Positions 1 to 9,498 are shown, numbered from the stretch's first letter. The stretch is 64,000 bases of DNA from Hydrogenophaga sp. SL48 (GCF_021729865.1 NZ_CP063400.1:3224001-3288000); one strand, 5' to 3'. The notes: generated by a model from the letters alone, not told the origin. Translations and numbers: made by a program.

Positions 1-3000
1 TTGACCCACTTCACCCTGCCCAAGGAAGCCTTCTCGGGCAACCACGGCCTGACGACCAACGAAGACCGCACCTGGGAAGACAGCTACCGCAACCGCTGGG
101 CCCACGACAAGATCGTGCGCAGCACCCACGGCGTGAACTGCACAGGCTCCTGCTCGTGGAAGATCTACGTCAAGGGCGGCATCGTCACCTGGGAAACCCA
201 GCAGACCGACTACCCGCGCACCCGCTGGGACATGCCCAACCACGAGCCGCGCGGCTGCGCGCGTGGGGCCTCGTACAGCTGGTACCTGTATTCCGCCAAC
301 CGTGTGAAGTACCCCATGGTGCGCGGCCGCCTGCTCGAACGCTGGCGCGCTGCGCTCAAGGTGAGCAAGAGCCCGGTGGACGCCTGGGCGCTGATCCAGC
401 AGGACGCCAACGCCCGTCGCGACTACCAGCAGGTGCGTGGCATGGGTGGCTTCGTGCGCAGCACCTGGGACGAGGTCAACCAGCTCATCGCCGCGGCCAA
501 CGTCTACACCATCAAGCAGCACGGCGCCGACCGCATCATCGGCTTCTCGCCCATCCCCGCCATGTCCATGGTGAGCTACGCCGCCGGCTCGCGCTACCTG
601 TCGCTGATTGGCGGCGTGTGCATGAGCTTCTACGACTGGTACTGCGACCTGCCGCCCGCCAGCCCGCAGGTCTGGGGTGAACAGACCGACGTGCCCGAAT
701 CGGCCGACTGGTACAACAGCTCGTTCATCATCGCCTGGGGTTCCAACGTGCCCCAGACCCGCACGCCCGACGCCCACTTCTTCACCGAGGTGCGCTACAA
801 GGGCACCAAGACGGTGGCGGTCACGCCCGACTATTCCGAAGTCGCCAAACTCTCCGACCTCTGGCTGCACCCCAAGCAGGGCACCGACGCCGCGCTCGCC
901 ATGGCCATGGGCCATGTGGCGCTCAAAGAGTTCTACTTCCCCGACGGCGGCAAGCAGCGCTCCAGCTATTTCGACGACTACGCCCGCCGCTACACCGACC
1001 TTCCGTTGCTGGTGATGCTGAAGGAACACACCCTGCCCGACGGCACGGTGACCATGGTGCCCGACCGTTACCTGCGCGCCAGCGACTTCAACGGCAAGAT
1101 GGGCCAGAAGAGCAACCCCGAGTGGAAGACCGTGGCCTTCGACACCGACGGCAAGGCGGTGCTGCCCAACGGCTCCATCGGCTTCCGCTGGGGTGAGCCC
1201 GGCCGCGAAGACGAAGGCAAGTGGAACCTGGAGTCCAAGGAAGCGCGCGGCAACACCGACGTGAAGCTCAAGCTGTCGGTGATCGAAGACGGTGAGCAGG
1301 AACACCAGGTGGTGGACGTCGGCTTCCCGTACTTCGGCGGCAACGCCACCCCCCACTTCACCGCCAACGCGCAGAACGGCGAGATCAACCACGCCAAGGT
1401 ACCGGCCGTGCGCCTGCGCCTGGGCAAGGCCGGTGACGAGCGTTACGCCATGGTGGCCACCGTGTTCGACCTGCAGGTCGCGCAGTACGGCATCGACCGC
1501 GGTCTGGGCAGTGGTGCCAAGAACTTCGATGACAACGCCGCCTACACCCCGGCCTGGCAGGAAAGCATCACCGGCGTGCCACGCGACCAGGTCATCACCG
1601 TCGCGCGCCAGTTCGCCGACAACGCCGACAAGACGCACGGCAAGTCCATGGTGATCATCGGCGCGGCCATGAACCACTGGTACCACGCCGACATGAACTA
1701 CCGCGGCGTCATCAACCTCCTGATGATGTGTGGCTGCATCGGCCAGAGCGGCGGCGGCTGGGCGCACTACGTGGGCCAGGAAAAGCTGCGCCCGCAAACC
1801 GGCTGGGTGCCGCTGGCATTTGCCACCGACTGGGTGCGCCCTCCGCGCCAGATGAACAGCACCAGCTTCTTCTACGCCCACACCGACCAGTGGCGCTACG
1901 AGAAGCTCGGCATGGAAGAGATCGTGTCGCCCACGCTGAGCGCTGCCGACAAGGCCGCCTTCAGCGGCAGCATGATCGACTTCAACGTGCGCGCCGAGCG
2001 CATGGGCTGGTTGCCGAGCGCACCGCAGCTCAAGACGAATCCGATGCAGGTCGTCAAGGACGCGCAGGCTGCCGGCCTGGACGCCAAGGACTACGTGGTC
2101 AAGGCGCTGAAAGACGGCACGCTGGAGATGAGCTGCGAAGACCCGGATGCACCACAGAACTGGCCGCGCAACATGTTTGTCTGGCGCTCCAACCTGCTGG
2201 GCTCCAGCGGCAAAGGCCACGAGTATTTCTGCAAGCACCTGCTGGGCACCGAAAACGGTGTGCAGGGCAAGGACCTCGGCAAGGACGACGCCAAGCCCGC
2301 CGAGGTGACGTGGCACAAGGACGCGCCGCAAGGCAAGCTGGACCTGCTGGTCACGCTCGACTTCCGCATGAGCACGACCTGCCTGTACTCCGACATCGTG
2401 CTGCCGACCGCGAGCTGGTACGAGAAGAACGACCTCAACACCAGCGACATGCACCCCTTCATCCACCCGCTGTCGGCGGCCGTGGACCCGGTGTGGCAGT
2501 CGCGTTCGGACTGGGAGATCTACAAGGGCTTCGCCAAGACCTTCAGCGAGGTCTGCGTGGGCCACCTGGGCGTGGAAAAAGAGGTGGTGCTCTCGCCCAT
2601 CATGCACGACACCCCCGGGGAAATGGCACAGGCCTTTGAGGTCAAGGAATGGAAGAAGGGCCACTGTGACCTGATCCCCGGCAAGACCGCGCCGCAGATC
2701 GCCGTGGTCGAGCGCGACTACCCCAACACCTTCAAGCGCTTCACGGCCCTGGGGCCGCTGCTCGACAAGCTGGGCAACGGCGGCAAGGGCATCGGCTGGA
2801 AAACCGGCACCGAGGTCGAACAGCTCGGCCAGCTCAACGGCAAGACGCTGGAAGAGGGGGTGTCGCAGGGCATGCCGCGCATCGTCACCGACATCGACGC
2901 CTGTGAAACCATCCTGCAACTCGCGCCCGAGACCAACGGCCACGTGGCCGTGAAGGCCTGGGAAGCGCTGGGCAAGCAGACCGGGCGCGACCACACCCAC

Positions 3001-3807
3001 CTGGCGATCTACCGCGAAGACGAGAAGATCCGTTACCGCGACATCCAGGCGCAGCCGCGCAAGATCATCAGCTCGCCGACCTGGAGCGGTATCGAGAGCG
3101 AGACGGTGAGCTACAACGCCGGCTACACCAACGTGCACGAATACATCCCATGGCGCACCCTCACCGGTCGCCAGCAGTTCTACCAGGACCACCCCTGGAT
3201 GATCGCCTTCGGCGAGGGCTTCGGCAGCTACCGCCCGCCGGTGGACCTGAAGACCACCGAGGGCATCCACAACATCAAGCCCAACGGCAACAAAGAGATC
3301 CAGCTGAACTTCATCACGCCGCACCAGAAGTGGGGGATTCACTCCACCTACAGCGACAACCTGATGATGCTCACGCTGAACCGCGGCGGTACCGTGATCT
3401 GGCTCAGCGAAGAGGACGCGAAGAGCGCCGGCATCGTGGACAACGACTGGGTCGAGCTGTTCAACATCAACGGCGCCGTGGCGGCCCGCGCGGTGGTGAG
3501 CCAGCGCGTCAACCCCGGCATGGTGATGATGTACCACTCGCAGGAAAAGATCATCAACACCCCCGGGTCGGAGATCACCGGCGTGCGCGGCGGCATCCAC
3601 AACTCGGTGACCCGCATCGTGCTCAAGCCCACCCACATGATCGGCGGCTACGCGCAGCTGAGCTACGGCTTCAACTACTACGGAACCATCGGCACCAACC
3701 GCGACGAGTTCGTGGTGGTGCGCAAGATGGACAAGGTCGACTGGCTCGACACACCGGCCGACGACCACCTGGTGCGTGCGTACCAGTCGCAAGGCGAGAA
3801 CCCCTGA
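1..3807 (+). CDS. narG: Respiratory nitrate reductase alpha subunit NarG (5' end outside window)
   Basis: Catalytic subunit of membrane-bound nitrate reductase A, reducing nitrate to nitrite at a Mo-bisMGD centre on the cytoplasmic side. The N-terminal FS0 cluster ligands are visible (His43, Cys47, Cys51, then Cys86 in HEPRGCARGA). The expected molybdenum ligand Asp216 sits in YDWYCDLPP. These map about six residues before the E. coli positions, so roughly 6-10 residues are missing. The window's first codon, TTG, is probably an internal Leu of a start like M-S-H-F-L-D-R-L, not the true start. With 1,268 residues present, it is otherwise full length (E. coli about 1,247). It ends 28 bp before narH. 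First visible gene of narGHJI; narK or narXL, if present, lie upstream of the window. Confidence 0.97.
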   Translation: MTHFTLPKEAFSGNHGLTTNEDRTWEDSYRNRWAHDKIVRSTHGVNCTGSCSWKIYVKGGIVTWETQQTDYPRTRWDMPNHEPRGCARGASYSWYLYSANRVKYPMVRGRLLERWRAALKVSKSPVDAWALIQQDANARRDYQQVRGMGGFVRSTWDEVNQLIAAANVYTIKQHGADRIIGFSPIPAMSMVSYAAGSRYLSLIGGVCMSFYDWYCDLPPASPQVWGEQTDVPESADWYNSSFIIAWGSNVPQTRTPDAHFFTEVRYKGTKTVAVTPDYSEVAKLSDLWLHPKQGTDAALAMAMGHVALKEFYFPDGGKQRSSYFDDYARRYTDLPLLVMLKEHTLPDGTVTMVPDRYLRASDFNGKMGQKSNPEWKTVAFDTDGKAVLPNGSIGFRWGEPGREDEGKWNLESKEARGNTDVKLKLSVIEDGEQEHQVVDVGFPYFGGNATPHFTANAQNGEINHAKVPAVRLRLGKAGDERYAMVATVFDLQVAQYGIDRGLGSGAKNFDDNAAYTPAWQESITGVPRDQVITVARQFADNADKTHGKSMVIIGAAMNHWYHADMNYRGVINLLMMCGCIGQSGGGWAHYVGQEKLRPQTGWVPLAFATDWVRPPRQMNSTSFFYAHTDQWRYEKLGMEEIVSPTLSAADKAAFSGSMIDFNVRAERMGWLPSAPQLKTNPMQVVKDAQAAGLDAKDYVVKALKDGTLEMSCEDPDAPQNWPRNMFVWRSNLLGSSGKGHEYFCKHLLGTENGVQGKDLGKDDAKPAEVTWHKDAPQGKLDLLVTLDFRMSTTCLYSDIVLPTASWYEKNDLNTSDMHPFIHPLSAAVDPVWQSRSDWEIYKGFAKTFSEVCVGHLGVEKEVVLSPIMHDTPGEMAQAFEVKEWKKGHCDLIPGKTAPQIAVVERDYPNTFKRFTALGPLLDKLGNGGKGIGWKTGTEVEQLGQLNGKTLEEGVSQGMPRIVTDIDACETILQLAPETNGHVAVKAWEALGKQTGRDHTHLAIYREDEKIRYRDIQAQPRKIISSPTWSGIESETVSYNAGYTNVHEYIPWRTLTGRQQFYQDHPWMIAFGEGFGSYRPPVDLKTTEGIHNIKPNGNKEIQLNFITPHQKWGIHSTYSDNLMMLTLNRGGTVIWLSEEDAKSAGIVDNDWVELFNINGAVAARAVVSQRVNPGMVMMYHSQEKIINTPGSEITGVRGGIHNSVTRIVLKPTHMIGGYAQLSYGFNYYGTIGTNRDEFVVVRKMDKVDWLDTPADDHLVRAYQSQGENP

Positions 3808-3835
3808 GCCCACTGCCCTTCATTTGGAGTCAAAC

Positions 3836-5368
3836 ATGAAAATTCGCGCACAAATCGGCATGGTGCTCAACCTGGACAAGTGCATCGGCTGCCACACCTG
3901 TTCGGTCACCTGCAAGAACGTCTGGACCAGCCGGCCCGGTGTGGAATACGCCTGGTTCAACAACGTCGAGACCAAGCCCGGCATCGGTTACCCCAAGGAG
4001 TGGGAAAACCAGGACAAGTGGAACGGTGGCTGGGTCCGCAAGGCCGACGGTTCCATCGTGCCCAAGCAGGGTGGCAAGTGGTCGCTGCTGATGAAGATCT
4101 TCAGCAACCCCAACCTGCCGCAGATCGACGACTACTACGAGCCCTTCACCTTCGACTACGACCACCTGCAGTCGGCGCCGGAGATGAAGCACGCGCCCAC
4201 CGCGCGCCCGCGTTCGCTGATCACCGGCAAGCGCATGGAGAAGATCGAGTGGGGCCCGAACTGGGAAGAGATCCTCGGCGGCGAGTTCAGCAAGCGCAGC
4301 AAAGACGCGAACATGGACGGTTTCGAGCAGGCCCAGAAAGACATGATGGGCCAGTTCGAGAACACCTTCATGATGTACCTGCCGCGCCTGTGCGAGCACT
4401 GCCTGAACCCGGCCTGTGTGGCCTCGTGCCCCTCGGGCTCGATCTACAAGCGCGAGGAAGACGGCATCGTGCTGATCGACCAGGACAAGTGCCGCGGCTG
4501 GCGCATGTGCGTGAGCGGCTGCCCCTACAAGAAGATCTACTACAACTGGAAAAGCGGCAAGGCCGAGAAGTGCATCTTCTGCTACCCGCGCATCGAAGCC
4601 GGCCAGCCCACGGTGTGCTCCGAAACCTGCGTCGGTCGCATCCGTTACCTCGGCGTGCTGCTGTACGACGCCGACCGCATCGCCGAAGCCGCGAGCACGC
4701 CCAACGAGATCGATCTCTACCAGGCCCAGCTCGACCTGTTCCTCGACCCGAACGATCCCAAGGTGATCGAGCAGGCGCGCATCGACGGCATCCCCGATGC
4801 CTGGATGGCCGCGGCCCGCCAGAGCCCGGTCTACAAGATGGCGGTGGAGTGGAAGGTGGCCCTGCCGCTGCACCCCGAATACCGCACCCTGCCCATGGTC
4901 TGGTACGTGCCACCGCTCTCGCCCATCACCGCCTCGGCCAACGCCGGCATGCTGAGCCAGAACGGCGAGATCCCGGACGTGTCGCAGCTGCGCATTCCGG
5001 TCAAGTACCTGGCCAACCTGCTGACCGCCGGCGACACCGGCCCGGTGGTGCGCGCGCTCGAACGCATGCTCGCCATGCGCTCCTACCAGCGCACCAAACA
5101 CGTGGACGGCCTGGTCAACCAGGAGGTGCTCGACCAGGTGGGCCTGACCGCCCGCGAGGTGGAAGAGATGTACCGCTACATGGCGATCGCGAACTACGAA
5201 GACCGCTTCGTGATCCCGACCACGCACCGCGAGTACGCCGAAAACACCTTCAACGTGAAGGGCGGCTGCGGCTTCAGTTTCGGCAACGGCTGCTCGGAAG
5301 GCCAGACCGAAACCAGTCTGTTCGGTTCTGAAAAGAAGCGCACCATCCCGATCAAGCTGGGAGCATGA
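3836..5368 (+). CDS. narH: Respiratory nitrate reductase beta subunit NarH
   Basis: Iron-sulfur electron-transfer subunit that passes electrons from NarI haems to NarG. It has 510 residues, against 512 in E. coli. Four Cys groups are visible: CIGCHTCSVTCK near the N-terminus, CEHCLNPACVASC, CRGWRMCVSGC and CIFCYP...CSETC. The Trp in CRGWRMC replaces a Cys, as expected for the one [3Fe-4S] cluster beside three [4Fe-4S] clusters. The ATG at 3836 is chosen because GGAG lies 6 nt upstream and the product then starts MKIRAQIGMVLNLDKCIGC, as in the family. A longer in-frame start overlapping narG is not needed. It overlaps nothing and is followed 1 nt later by narJ. Confidence 0.97.
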   Translation: MKIRAQIGMVLNLDKCIGCHTCSVTCKNVWTSRPGVEYAWFNNVETKPGIGYPKEWENQDKWNGGWVRKADGSIVPKQGGKWSLLMKIFSNPNLPQIDDYYEPFTFDYDHLQSAPEMKHAPTARPRSLITGKRMEKIEWGPNWEEILGGEFSKRSKDANMDGFEQAQKDMMGQFENTFMMYLPRLCEHCLNPACVASCPSGSIYKREEDGIVLIDQDKCRGWRMCVSGCPYKKIYYNWKSGKAEKCIFCYPRIEAGQPTVCSETCVGRIRYLGVLLYDADRIAEAASTPNEIDLYQAQLDLFLDPNDPKVIEQARIDGIPDAWMAAARQSPVYKMAVEWKVALPLHPEYRTLPMVWYVPPLSPITASANAGMLSQNGEIPDVSQLRIPVKYLANLLTAGDTGPVVRALERMLAMRSYQRTKHVDGLVNQEVLDQVGLTAREVEEMYRYMAIANYEDRFVIPTTHREYAENTFNVKGGCGFSFGNGCSEGQTETSLFGSEKKRTIPIKLGA

Positions 5369-5369
5369 G

Positions 5370-6071
5370 ATGAACCTGTTTGCTCCCTCCCCTCCACAGG
5401 CCCGCCTCACGCTGCGCGTGCTGGCGCACCTGCTGCGTTACCCCGACGCGGCGTTCCGCGAGCACACGGCCGAGCTGCGGCAGGCGCTGCGCGACGAAGC
5501 GGCGCTGCCGGCCGCGCGGCTGGCCGAACTCGACGCGCTGCTCAGGCACCTGGCCACCCAGCCGGCGCTGGACGTCGAGTCCGAGTACGTCGAGCTGTTC
5601 GACCGCGGTCGCCGCACCGCGCTGCACCTGTTCGAGCACGTGCACGGCGATTCGCGCGACCGTGGCCCGGCCATGATCGACCTGATCCAGACCTACGAAA
5701 AGGCCGGACTGTTCCTCGGCCCCAGCGAGCTGCCCGACTATTTGCCGGTGGTGCTCGAATTCGCGTCCACGCAGCCGCCCCAGCAGGCGCGTGAATTCAT
5801 GGGCGAGATCGCGCACATCGTGCGCGTGATCTTCAGCGCGCTGGCCGGTCGCCAGAGCCCTTACGCCAGCGTGCTGGCGGCGGTGCTGGAGCTGGCGGGC
5901 GAGAAAGCCGAAGCCGTGGCCGTCGCGCCCGAGCCGGAGATGGACGAGAGCTGGGCCGAGCCCGAGGTGTTCGGTGGATGCTCGACCGAAGGCCAGGCCA
6001 AGCCGAACCAGCCCCAGCCCATCCAGATCGTCAGAAAGTCACCCCAACCTTCCCAAGGAGCGCAGGCATGA
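5370..6071 (+). CDS. narJ: Nitrate reductase molybdenum cofactor assembly chaperone NarJ
   Basis: Cytoplasmic chaperone of the TorD/NarJ family that holds apo-NarG and helps insert Mo-bisMGD and the FS0 cluster before membrane attachment. It is not part of the final enzyme. The product has 233 residues, normal for the family. It shows the helical LRVLAHLLRYPD start and the VEYVELFDRGRR...LFEHVHGDSRDRGPAM segment typical of NarJ. The start codon lies 1 nt after the narH stop, and the stop overlaps the narI start as ATGA, so translation is probably coupled. The C-terminal 50 residues are rich in Pro, Gln and Glu and likely disordered. Confidence 0.95.
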   Translation: MNLFAPSPPQARLTLRVLAHLLRYPDAAFREHTAELRQALRDEAALPAARLAELDALLRHLATQPALDVESEYVELFDRGRRTALHLFEHVHGDSRDRGPAMIDLIQTYEKAGLFLGPSELPDYLPVVLEFASTQPPQQAREFMGEIAHIVRVIFSALAGRQSPYASVLAAVLELAGEKAEAVAVAPEPEMDESWAEPEVFGGCSTEGQAKPNQPQPIQIVRKSPQPSQGAQA

Positions 6072-6781
6072 ACCCGCTGCACAACTTCCTCTTCACCGTC
6101 TATCCCTACATCTGCCTGGCGGTGTTCTTCATGGGCAGCCTGGCCCGGTTCGACCGCGACCAGTACACCTGGAAAAGCGATTCGTCGCAGCTGCTGCGCA
6201 AGGGCCAGTTGCGCTGGGGCAGCAACCTGTTCCACATCGGCATCCTGTTCCTGTTCGGGGGTCACACGGTGGGCCTGCTCACGCCGCACTTCATGTACGA
6301 GCCCTTCATCACCGCCGAACAGAAGCAGCTGGTGGCCGTGACCGCGGGCGGCATCGCCGGCGTGATCTGCTTCATCGGCCTGACGCTGCTGCTGCACCGC
6401 CGCATCTTCGACGACCGCATCCGCCTCACCAGCCACCGCACCGACCTCGGCATCCTGATCATCCTGTGGGTGCAGCTGGTGCTGGGCCTGATCACCCTGC
6501 CGTATTCGTTCGGCCACAAGGACGCGGGCGTGATGCTGGCGCTGGCCGACTGGGCCCAGCGCATCGTGACCTTCCGCCCCGACGCCGCCGGCCTGGTGGC
6601 GCTGGACTGGCCCTACAAGGTGCACCTGGTGCTGGGCATGACGATCTTCCTGCTCTTCCCCTTCTCGCGTCTGGTGCACGTATGGAGCGGCTTCGGCACG
6701 CTGGCCTACATCGTCCGCCCTTACCAGGTGGTGCGCAGCCGCAAGCTGGGCCTGAACGCCGACACCACGCGCCAGCGCTGA
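6068..6781 (+). CDS. narI: Respiratory nitrate reductase gamma subunit NarI
   Basis: Membrane cytochrome b subunit that oxidises quinol and anchors NarGH. It has 237 residues with about five hydrophobic segments. Haem-ligand histidines can be placed: His56 and His66 in LFHIGILFLFGGH, His186 in YKVHLVLG and His204 in RLVHVWSG. These match His56, His66, His187 and His205 of E. coli. The ATG at 6068 overlaps the narJ stop by 4 nt and follows the strong AAGGAG site at 6055-6060, so longer in-frame starts are rejected. Last structural gene of the reductase. Confidence 0.96.
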   Translation: MNPLHNFLFTVYPYICLAVFFMGSLARFDRDQYTWKSDSSQLLRKGQLRWGSNLFHIGILFLFGGHTVGLLTPHFMYEPFITAEQKQLVAVTAGGIAGVICFIGLTLLLHRRIFDDRIRLTSHRTDLGILIILWVQLVLGLITLPYSFGHKDAGVMLALADWAQRIVTFRPDAAGLVALDWPYKVHLVLGMTIFLLFPFSRLVHVWSGFGTLAYIVRPYQVVRSRKLGLNADTTRQR

Positions 6782-6810
6782 GTGACCCCGCCATGAATCA
6801 GGACACCACC

Positions 6811-7644
6811 ATGAGCCCATCTTCCTCCGTCGGTTGCGGCAGCAGCAGCTGCGCCTGCGCCGACCTGGCCCAACCCCAGGTGGCCAGCATCAATGGCATC
6901 ACCTTGCACGAGCCCGGTGAGGCGCTCGACGCCCAGACCCTGCGCGAGCGCGCCTACACCGAGCTGCTGATGCAGGAAGCGGTGAAACAGGGCCTGCTGC
7001 CGCGTTACAGGGGTCTGGTGGCGCAGCAGCCGGACGACGCGCAGCGCCAGGTCATCGAGACCATGCTCGACCAGGCCGTGACCTCACCCGACCCCACCGA
7101 AGACGAATGCCGACGTCACTACGAGGCGCAGAAAAACCGGCTGATCGTCGGGCAGGCGCTGCATGTGCGGCACATCCTGTTCGCGGTGACGCCGGGCGTG
7201 AACGTGCACGCGCTGTCGCAGCGCGCCGAGACGGCCTTGCTGGAGCTCTCGCGCAAGGACGTGCCTGCGGGCCGCTTCGCGCAACTGGCGGCCGAGTTGT
7301 CGAACTGCCCCTCGGGCGCCCAGGGCGGCGACCTGGGCTGGGTGACCCCGGAGGCCTGCGCGCCCGAGCTGGCGAACGAACTGTTCTTCCAGACCGATTC
7401 GCGCTGGGGCATGGGCGTGCACCCGCGCCTGGTGCACACGCGCTTCGGCCTGCACATCATCGAGGTGCTGGGTCGCAAGAAAGGCGTTTTGCCCGAGTTC
7501 GAGCAGGTCCGCGACCAGATCGCCAGCCGGCTCGCGCTGCAGTCGCGCAGCACCGCGCTGCGCCAGTACATGCAGCTGCTGGTGGGACAGGCCCAGGTGG
7601 AGGGCGTCGAGCTGGAGGGCGCCGACAGTCCGCTCGTCCAGTAG
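6811..7644 (+). CDS. PpiC/parvulin-type peptidylprolyl isomerase of the nar operon
   Basis: Likely prolyl cis-trans isomerase. It resembles the NifM/PpiC-like proteins that follow narGHJI in many betaproteobacteria and are presumed to help fold or assemble the reductase. One parvulin domain covers roughly residues 117-222 (VRHILFAV...QGGDLGWVTPEACAPELANELF...HTRFGLHIIEVL). An alpha-helical N-terminal part precedes it. The N-terminus carries the Cys-rich stretch CGSSSCACAD and no signal peptide, so a cytoplasmic site is likely. The ATG at 6811 is preferred because AGGA lies 8 nt upstream. An in-frame ATG at 6793, adding six residues, lacks a clear ribosome site. Its specific substrate is inferred from position only. 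Confidence 0.85.
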   Translation: MSPSSSVGCGSSSCACADLAQPQVASINGITLHEPGEALDAQTLRERAYTELLMQEAVKQGLLPRYRGLVAQQPDDAQRQVIETMLDQAVTSPDPTEDECRRHYEAQKNRLIVGQALHVRHILFAVTPGVNVHALSQRAETALLELSRKDVPAGRFAQLAAELSNCPSGAQGGDLGWVTPEACAPELANELFFQTDSRWGMGVHPRLVHTRFGLHIIEVLGRKKGVLPEFEQVRDQIASRLALQSRSTALRQYMQLLVGQAQVEGVELEGADSPLVQ

Positions 7645-7657
7645 GACCGAGGCCGAC

Positions 7658-8332
7658 ATGCCCGACGAGCTGCTGCTGCGCCTGCGCGATTTCCACGAGG
7701 ACTATTTTCCGCTGCACCAGCAGCGCTTTCAGGACCTGGTGGCGCAGGGGCAGCACCCCAAGACGCTGTTCATCGGCTGCTCCGATTCGCGCCTCGTGCC
7801 CTACCTGCTCACGGGCGCGGCGCCGGGTGAGCTGTTCCTGGTGCGCAACGTGGGCGCGCTGGTGCCACCCTACGACCAGTCGCACGGCCTGCACGGCACC
7901 ATGGCCGCGATCGAATACGCGGTGCTCAGCCTGCACGTCGAGCGCATCATCGTGTGTGGACACAGCCACTGCGGGGCGGTCCGGGCCGCCTACGACGGCG
8001 CACCCGCCGAAGCGGTGGCGCTGCGTTCATGGCTGCGGCTGATGGACGAGGCCCTGCTGCCGGTGCAACCCAGCCGGGAGGCCTTGCACCGCACCGAACA
8101 GCGGTCCGTGGTGCTGCAGCTGGAGCGCCTCATGGGCTACCCCATGGTGCGGCGCGAGGTGGAGGCGGGGCGCCTCACCCTGCACGGATGGCACTATGTG
8201 ATCGAAGATGGCGAGGTGCATGTGTTCGATGCCCAGCAGGGCGACTTCGTGGCCGCCTCGGTGTCCACCCACAGCGGCACCGGCCCATACCAGCCCTATG
8301 TCGAACACGACGGACAGATCATTGAACCTTGA
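7658..8332 (+). CDS. Beta-class carbonic anhydrase
   Basis: Zinc enzyme interconverting CO2 and bicarbonate in the cytoplasm. It has 224 residues. Zinc ligands and partner residues are visible: Cys41 with the Asp43-Arg45 dyad in GCSDSRLVP, and His102 and Cys105 in CGHSHCGAV. The LFLVRNVGALVPPY segment is typical of the plant-type clade. It starts 13 nt after the upstream isomerase gene, so it is probably co-transcribed with the nar genes. This is an odd but recurrent pairing in related bacteria. A link to bicarbonate supply or pH balance during denitrification is inference. Confidence 0.93.
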   Translation: MPDELLLRLRDFHEDYFPLHQQRFQDLVAQGQHPKTLFIGCSDSRLVPYLLTGAAPGELFLVRNVGALVPPYDQSHGLHGTMAAIEYAVLSLHVERIIVCGHSHCGAVRAAYDGAPAEAVALRSWLRLMDEALLPVQPSREALHRTEQRSVVLQLERLMGYPMVRREVEAGRLTLHGWHYVIEDGEVHVFDAQQGDFVAASVSTHSGTGPYQPYVEHDGQIIEP

Positions 8333-8383
8333 GGCACCCTCCGTGCTCCCCTCTTCTCTTATTTCTGAAACGGTCAGGACACC

Positions 8384-8788
8384 ATGAACATTGCCACCTT
8401 TGACGACCTGTTGAGCGCCGCCCGCACACAACCCCAGCCGCAGCGGCTGCTGTTCGTGTTCGCGGGCATCGAGCTGCCCGACGACGCGAGCCCCGCCGAA
8501 CGCGCGGGTTTCGAACGTGGCGAGGGCGGTGCGCTGGTGCCTCAGATGTGCGTGGACAAAGCCCCGGACGAGATCGTGTCGTTCGAGCAGTTCAAACAGG
8601 AAGCCCGTCAGATGGGGCCGGACTGGGGCATGGTGTTCGCAGCGGCCCTGTCGGGCCGCTCGGGTCGCGCGCCCACCAGCGAAGACGCCGAGAAACCGTT
8701 GCAGGACATGGTGGAGGCAATCCGCCTGGGGCGCCTGCAGGCGTTCATCCCCTTCAACCCCGAGGGCGAGGCGGTGCAGCTCGGCTGA
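8384..8788 (+). CDS. Small conserved nar-operon protein of unknown function
   Basis: 134-residue soluble acidic protein with no signal peptide or membrane segment. It begins MNIATFDDLLSAARTQPQPQ. The segments RLLFVFAGIELPDD, GGALVPQMCVDKAPDEI and FIPFNPEGEAVQLG look conserved. I recall similar proteins downstream of nar genes in Comamonadaceae, sometimes labelled ribonucleotide reductase subunit alpha. Nothing here supports that label: it is far too short and has no radical-site motif. AGGA lies 7 nt before the ATG. It is 51 bp after the carbonic anhydrase gene and is the last plus-strand gene of the nar group. Confidence 0.8.
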   Translation: MNIATFDDLLSAARTQPQPQRLLFVFAGIELPDDASPAERAGFERGEGGALVPQMCVDKAPDEIVSFEQFKQEARQMGPDWGMVFAAALSGRSGRAPTSEDAEKPLQDMVEAIRLGRLQAFIPFNPEGEAVQLG

Positions 8789-8824
8789 GAGGCTGAGCCG
8801 CACCACCGTCACGCTCCCGCCGGG

Positions 8825-9358
8825 TCAGAACTTGTAGCCGACGCCGACGGTGAAGCCCTTGAGGGTGACGTCGTCCTTGTCGTGGTACGTCATGTAATCG
8901 GCGTTGACCGAGAGCTGGCTGTTGATGTGGTAGCTCGCGCCGAGACCGTAGGCGATGGAGGTGTCGCTCGCGTTCTCGCTGCCGATGGACAGCTTGGCCC
9001 GCGTGGCGCCGAGGCGACCAAACACTTCCAGACCCTCGCCGACATGGACCTTGGGTTTGACGAACACACCGATCATGTTGTCCACCTCGGCCTTGCCACC
9101 CGAATTGAAACCGCCCACCTTCACGGCGGAGTCACGCAGGCCGAGGCTGAGCATGCTCTCGACCGCGAGGTTGTCGTTGAGCTCGTAGCCGATGATGCCG
9201 CGCACGTTGGACGGCTTGGACGTCACGCCCACACCAGAGACGTTGCCTTCGAGCTTCAGAGGGGTGTAGCCGAGTTCGCCGTACAGGCCCTGGGCATTTG
9301 CCGCCACCGAGGCGGTGGCGAGCGTGGCGATGGCAACGAGGGGAATGAAACGCTTCAT
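8825..9358 (-). CDS. Outer-membrane beta-barrel protein (OmpA/OmpW-like porin family)
   Basis: 177-residue exported protein with a clear signal peptide (MKRFIPLVAIATLATASVAANAQ, cleavage probably after ANA or AQG). Alternating amphipathic strands follow. It ends VGVGYKF with the C-terminal aromatic residue needed for outer-membrane insertion. Strand motifs such as YGELGYTPLKLEG, VRGIIGYELNDNLAVE and FGRLGATRAKLS match the eight-stranded opacity/OmpA-like barrel family. It is a single gene facing the nar operon, with the two 3' ends 36 bp apart. Its substrate, if it is a pore, cannot be told. Confidence 0.85.
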   Translation of the reverse strand: MKRFIPLVAIATLATASVAANAQGLYGELGYTPLKLEGNVSGVGVTSKPSNVRGIIGYELNDNLAVESMLSLGLRDSAVKVGGFNSGGKAEVDNMIGVFVKPKVHVGEGLEVFGRLGATRAKLSIGSENASDTSIAYGLGASYHINSQLSVNADYMTYHDKDDVTLKGFTVGVGYKF

Positions 9359-9498
9359 GAAAACTCCTGGGGTGTTGCAAAGGGGGTCAGTCTATTGACG
9401 AATCCACCCCAAAACCCTGGGTGTTGGGAAGCGTTACCGGCTTTACCGAAGCGACGCACTTTGCAACCGCCGCGTGAGGGGTCGGCCGTGCGGTGCGT

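Noticed and set aside
3830..5410. 526-codon minus-strand frame opposite narH
   Set aside because: His/Gly/Ala/Val-rich shadow of a certain gene; no family features.
8384..8788. Ribonucleotide reductase alpha-subunit label
   Set aside because: The product is 134 residues without any reductase motif; such labels on homologues appear to be annotation errors.
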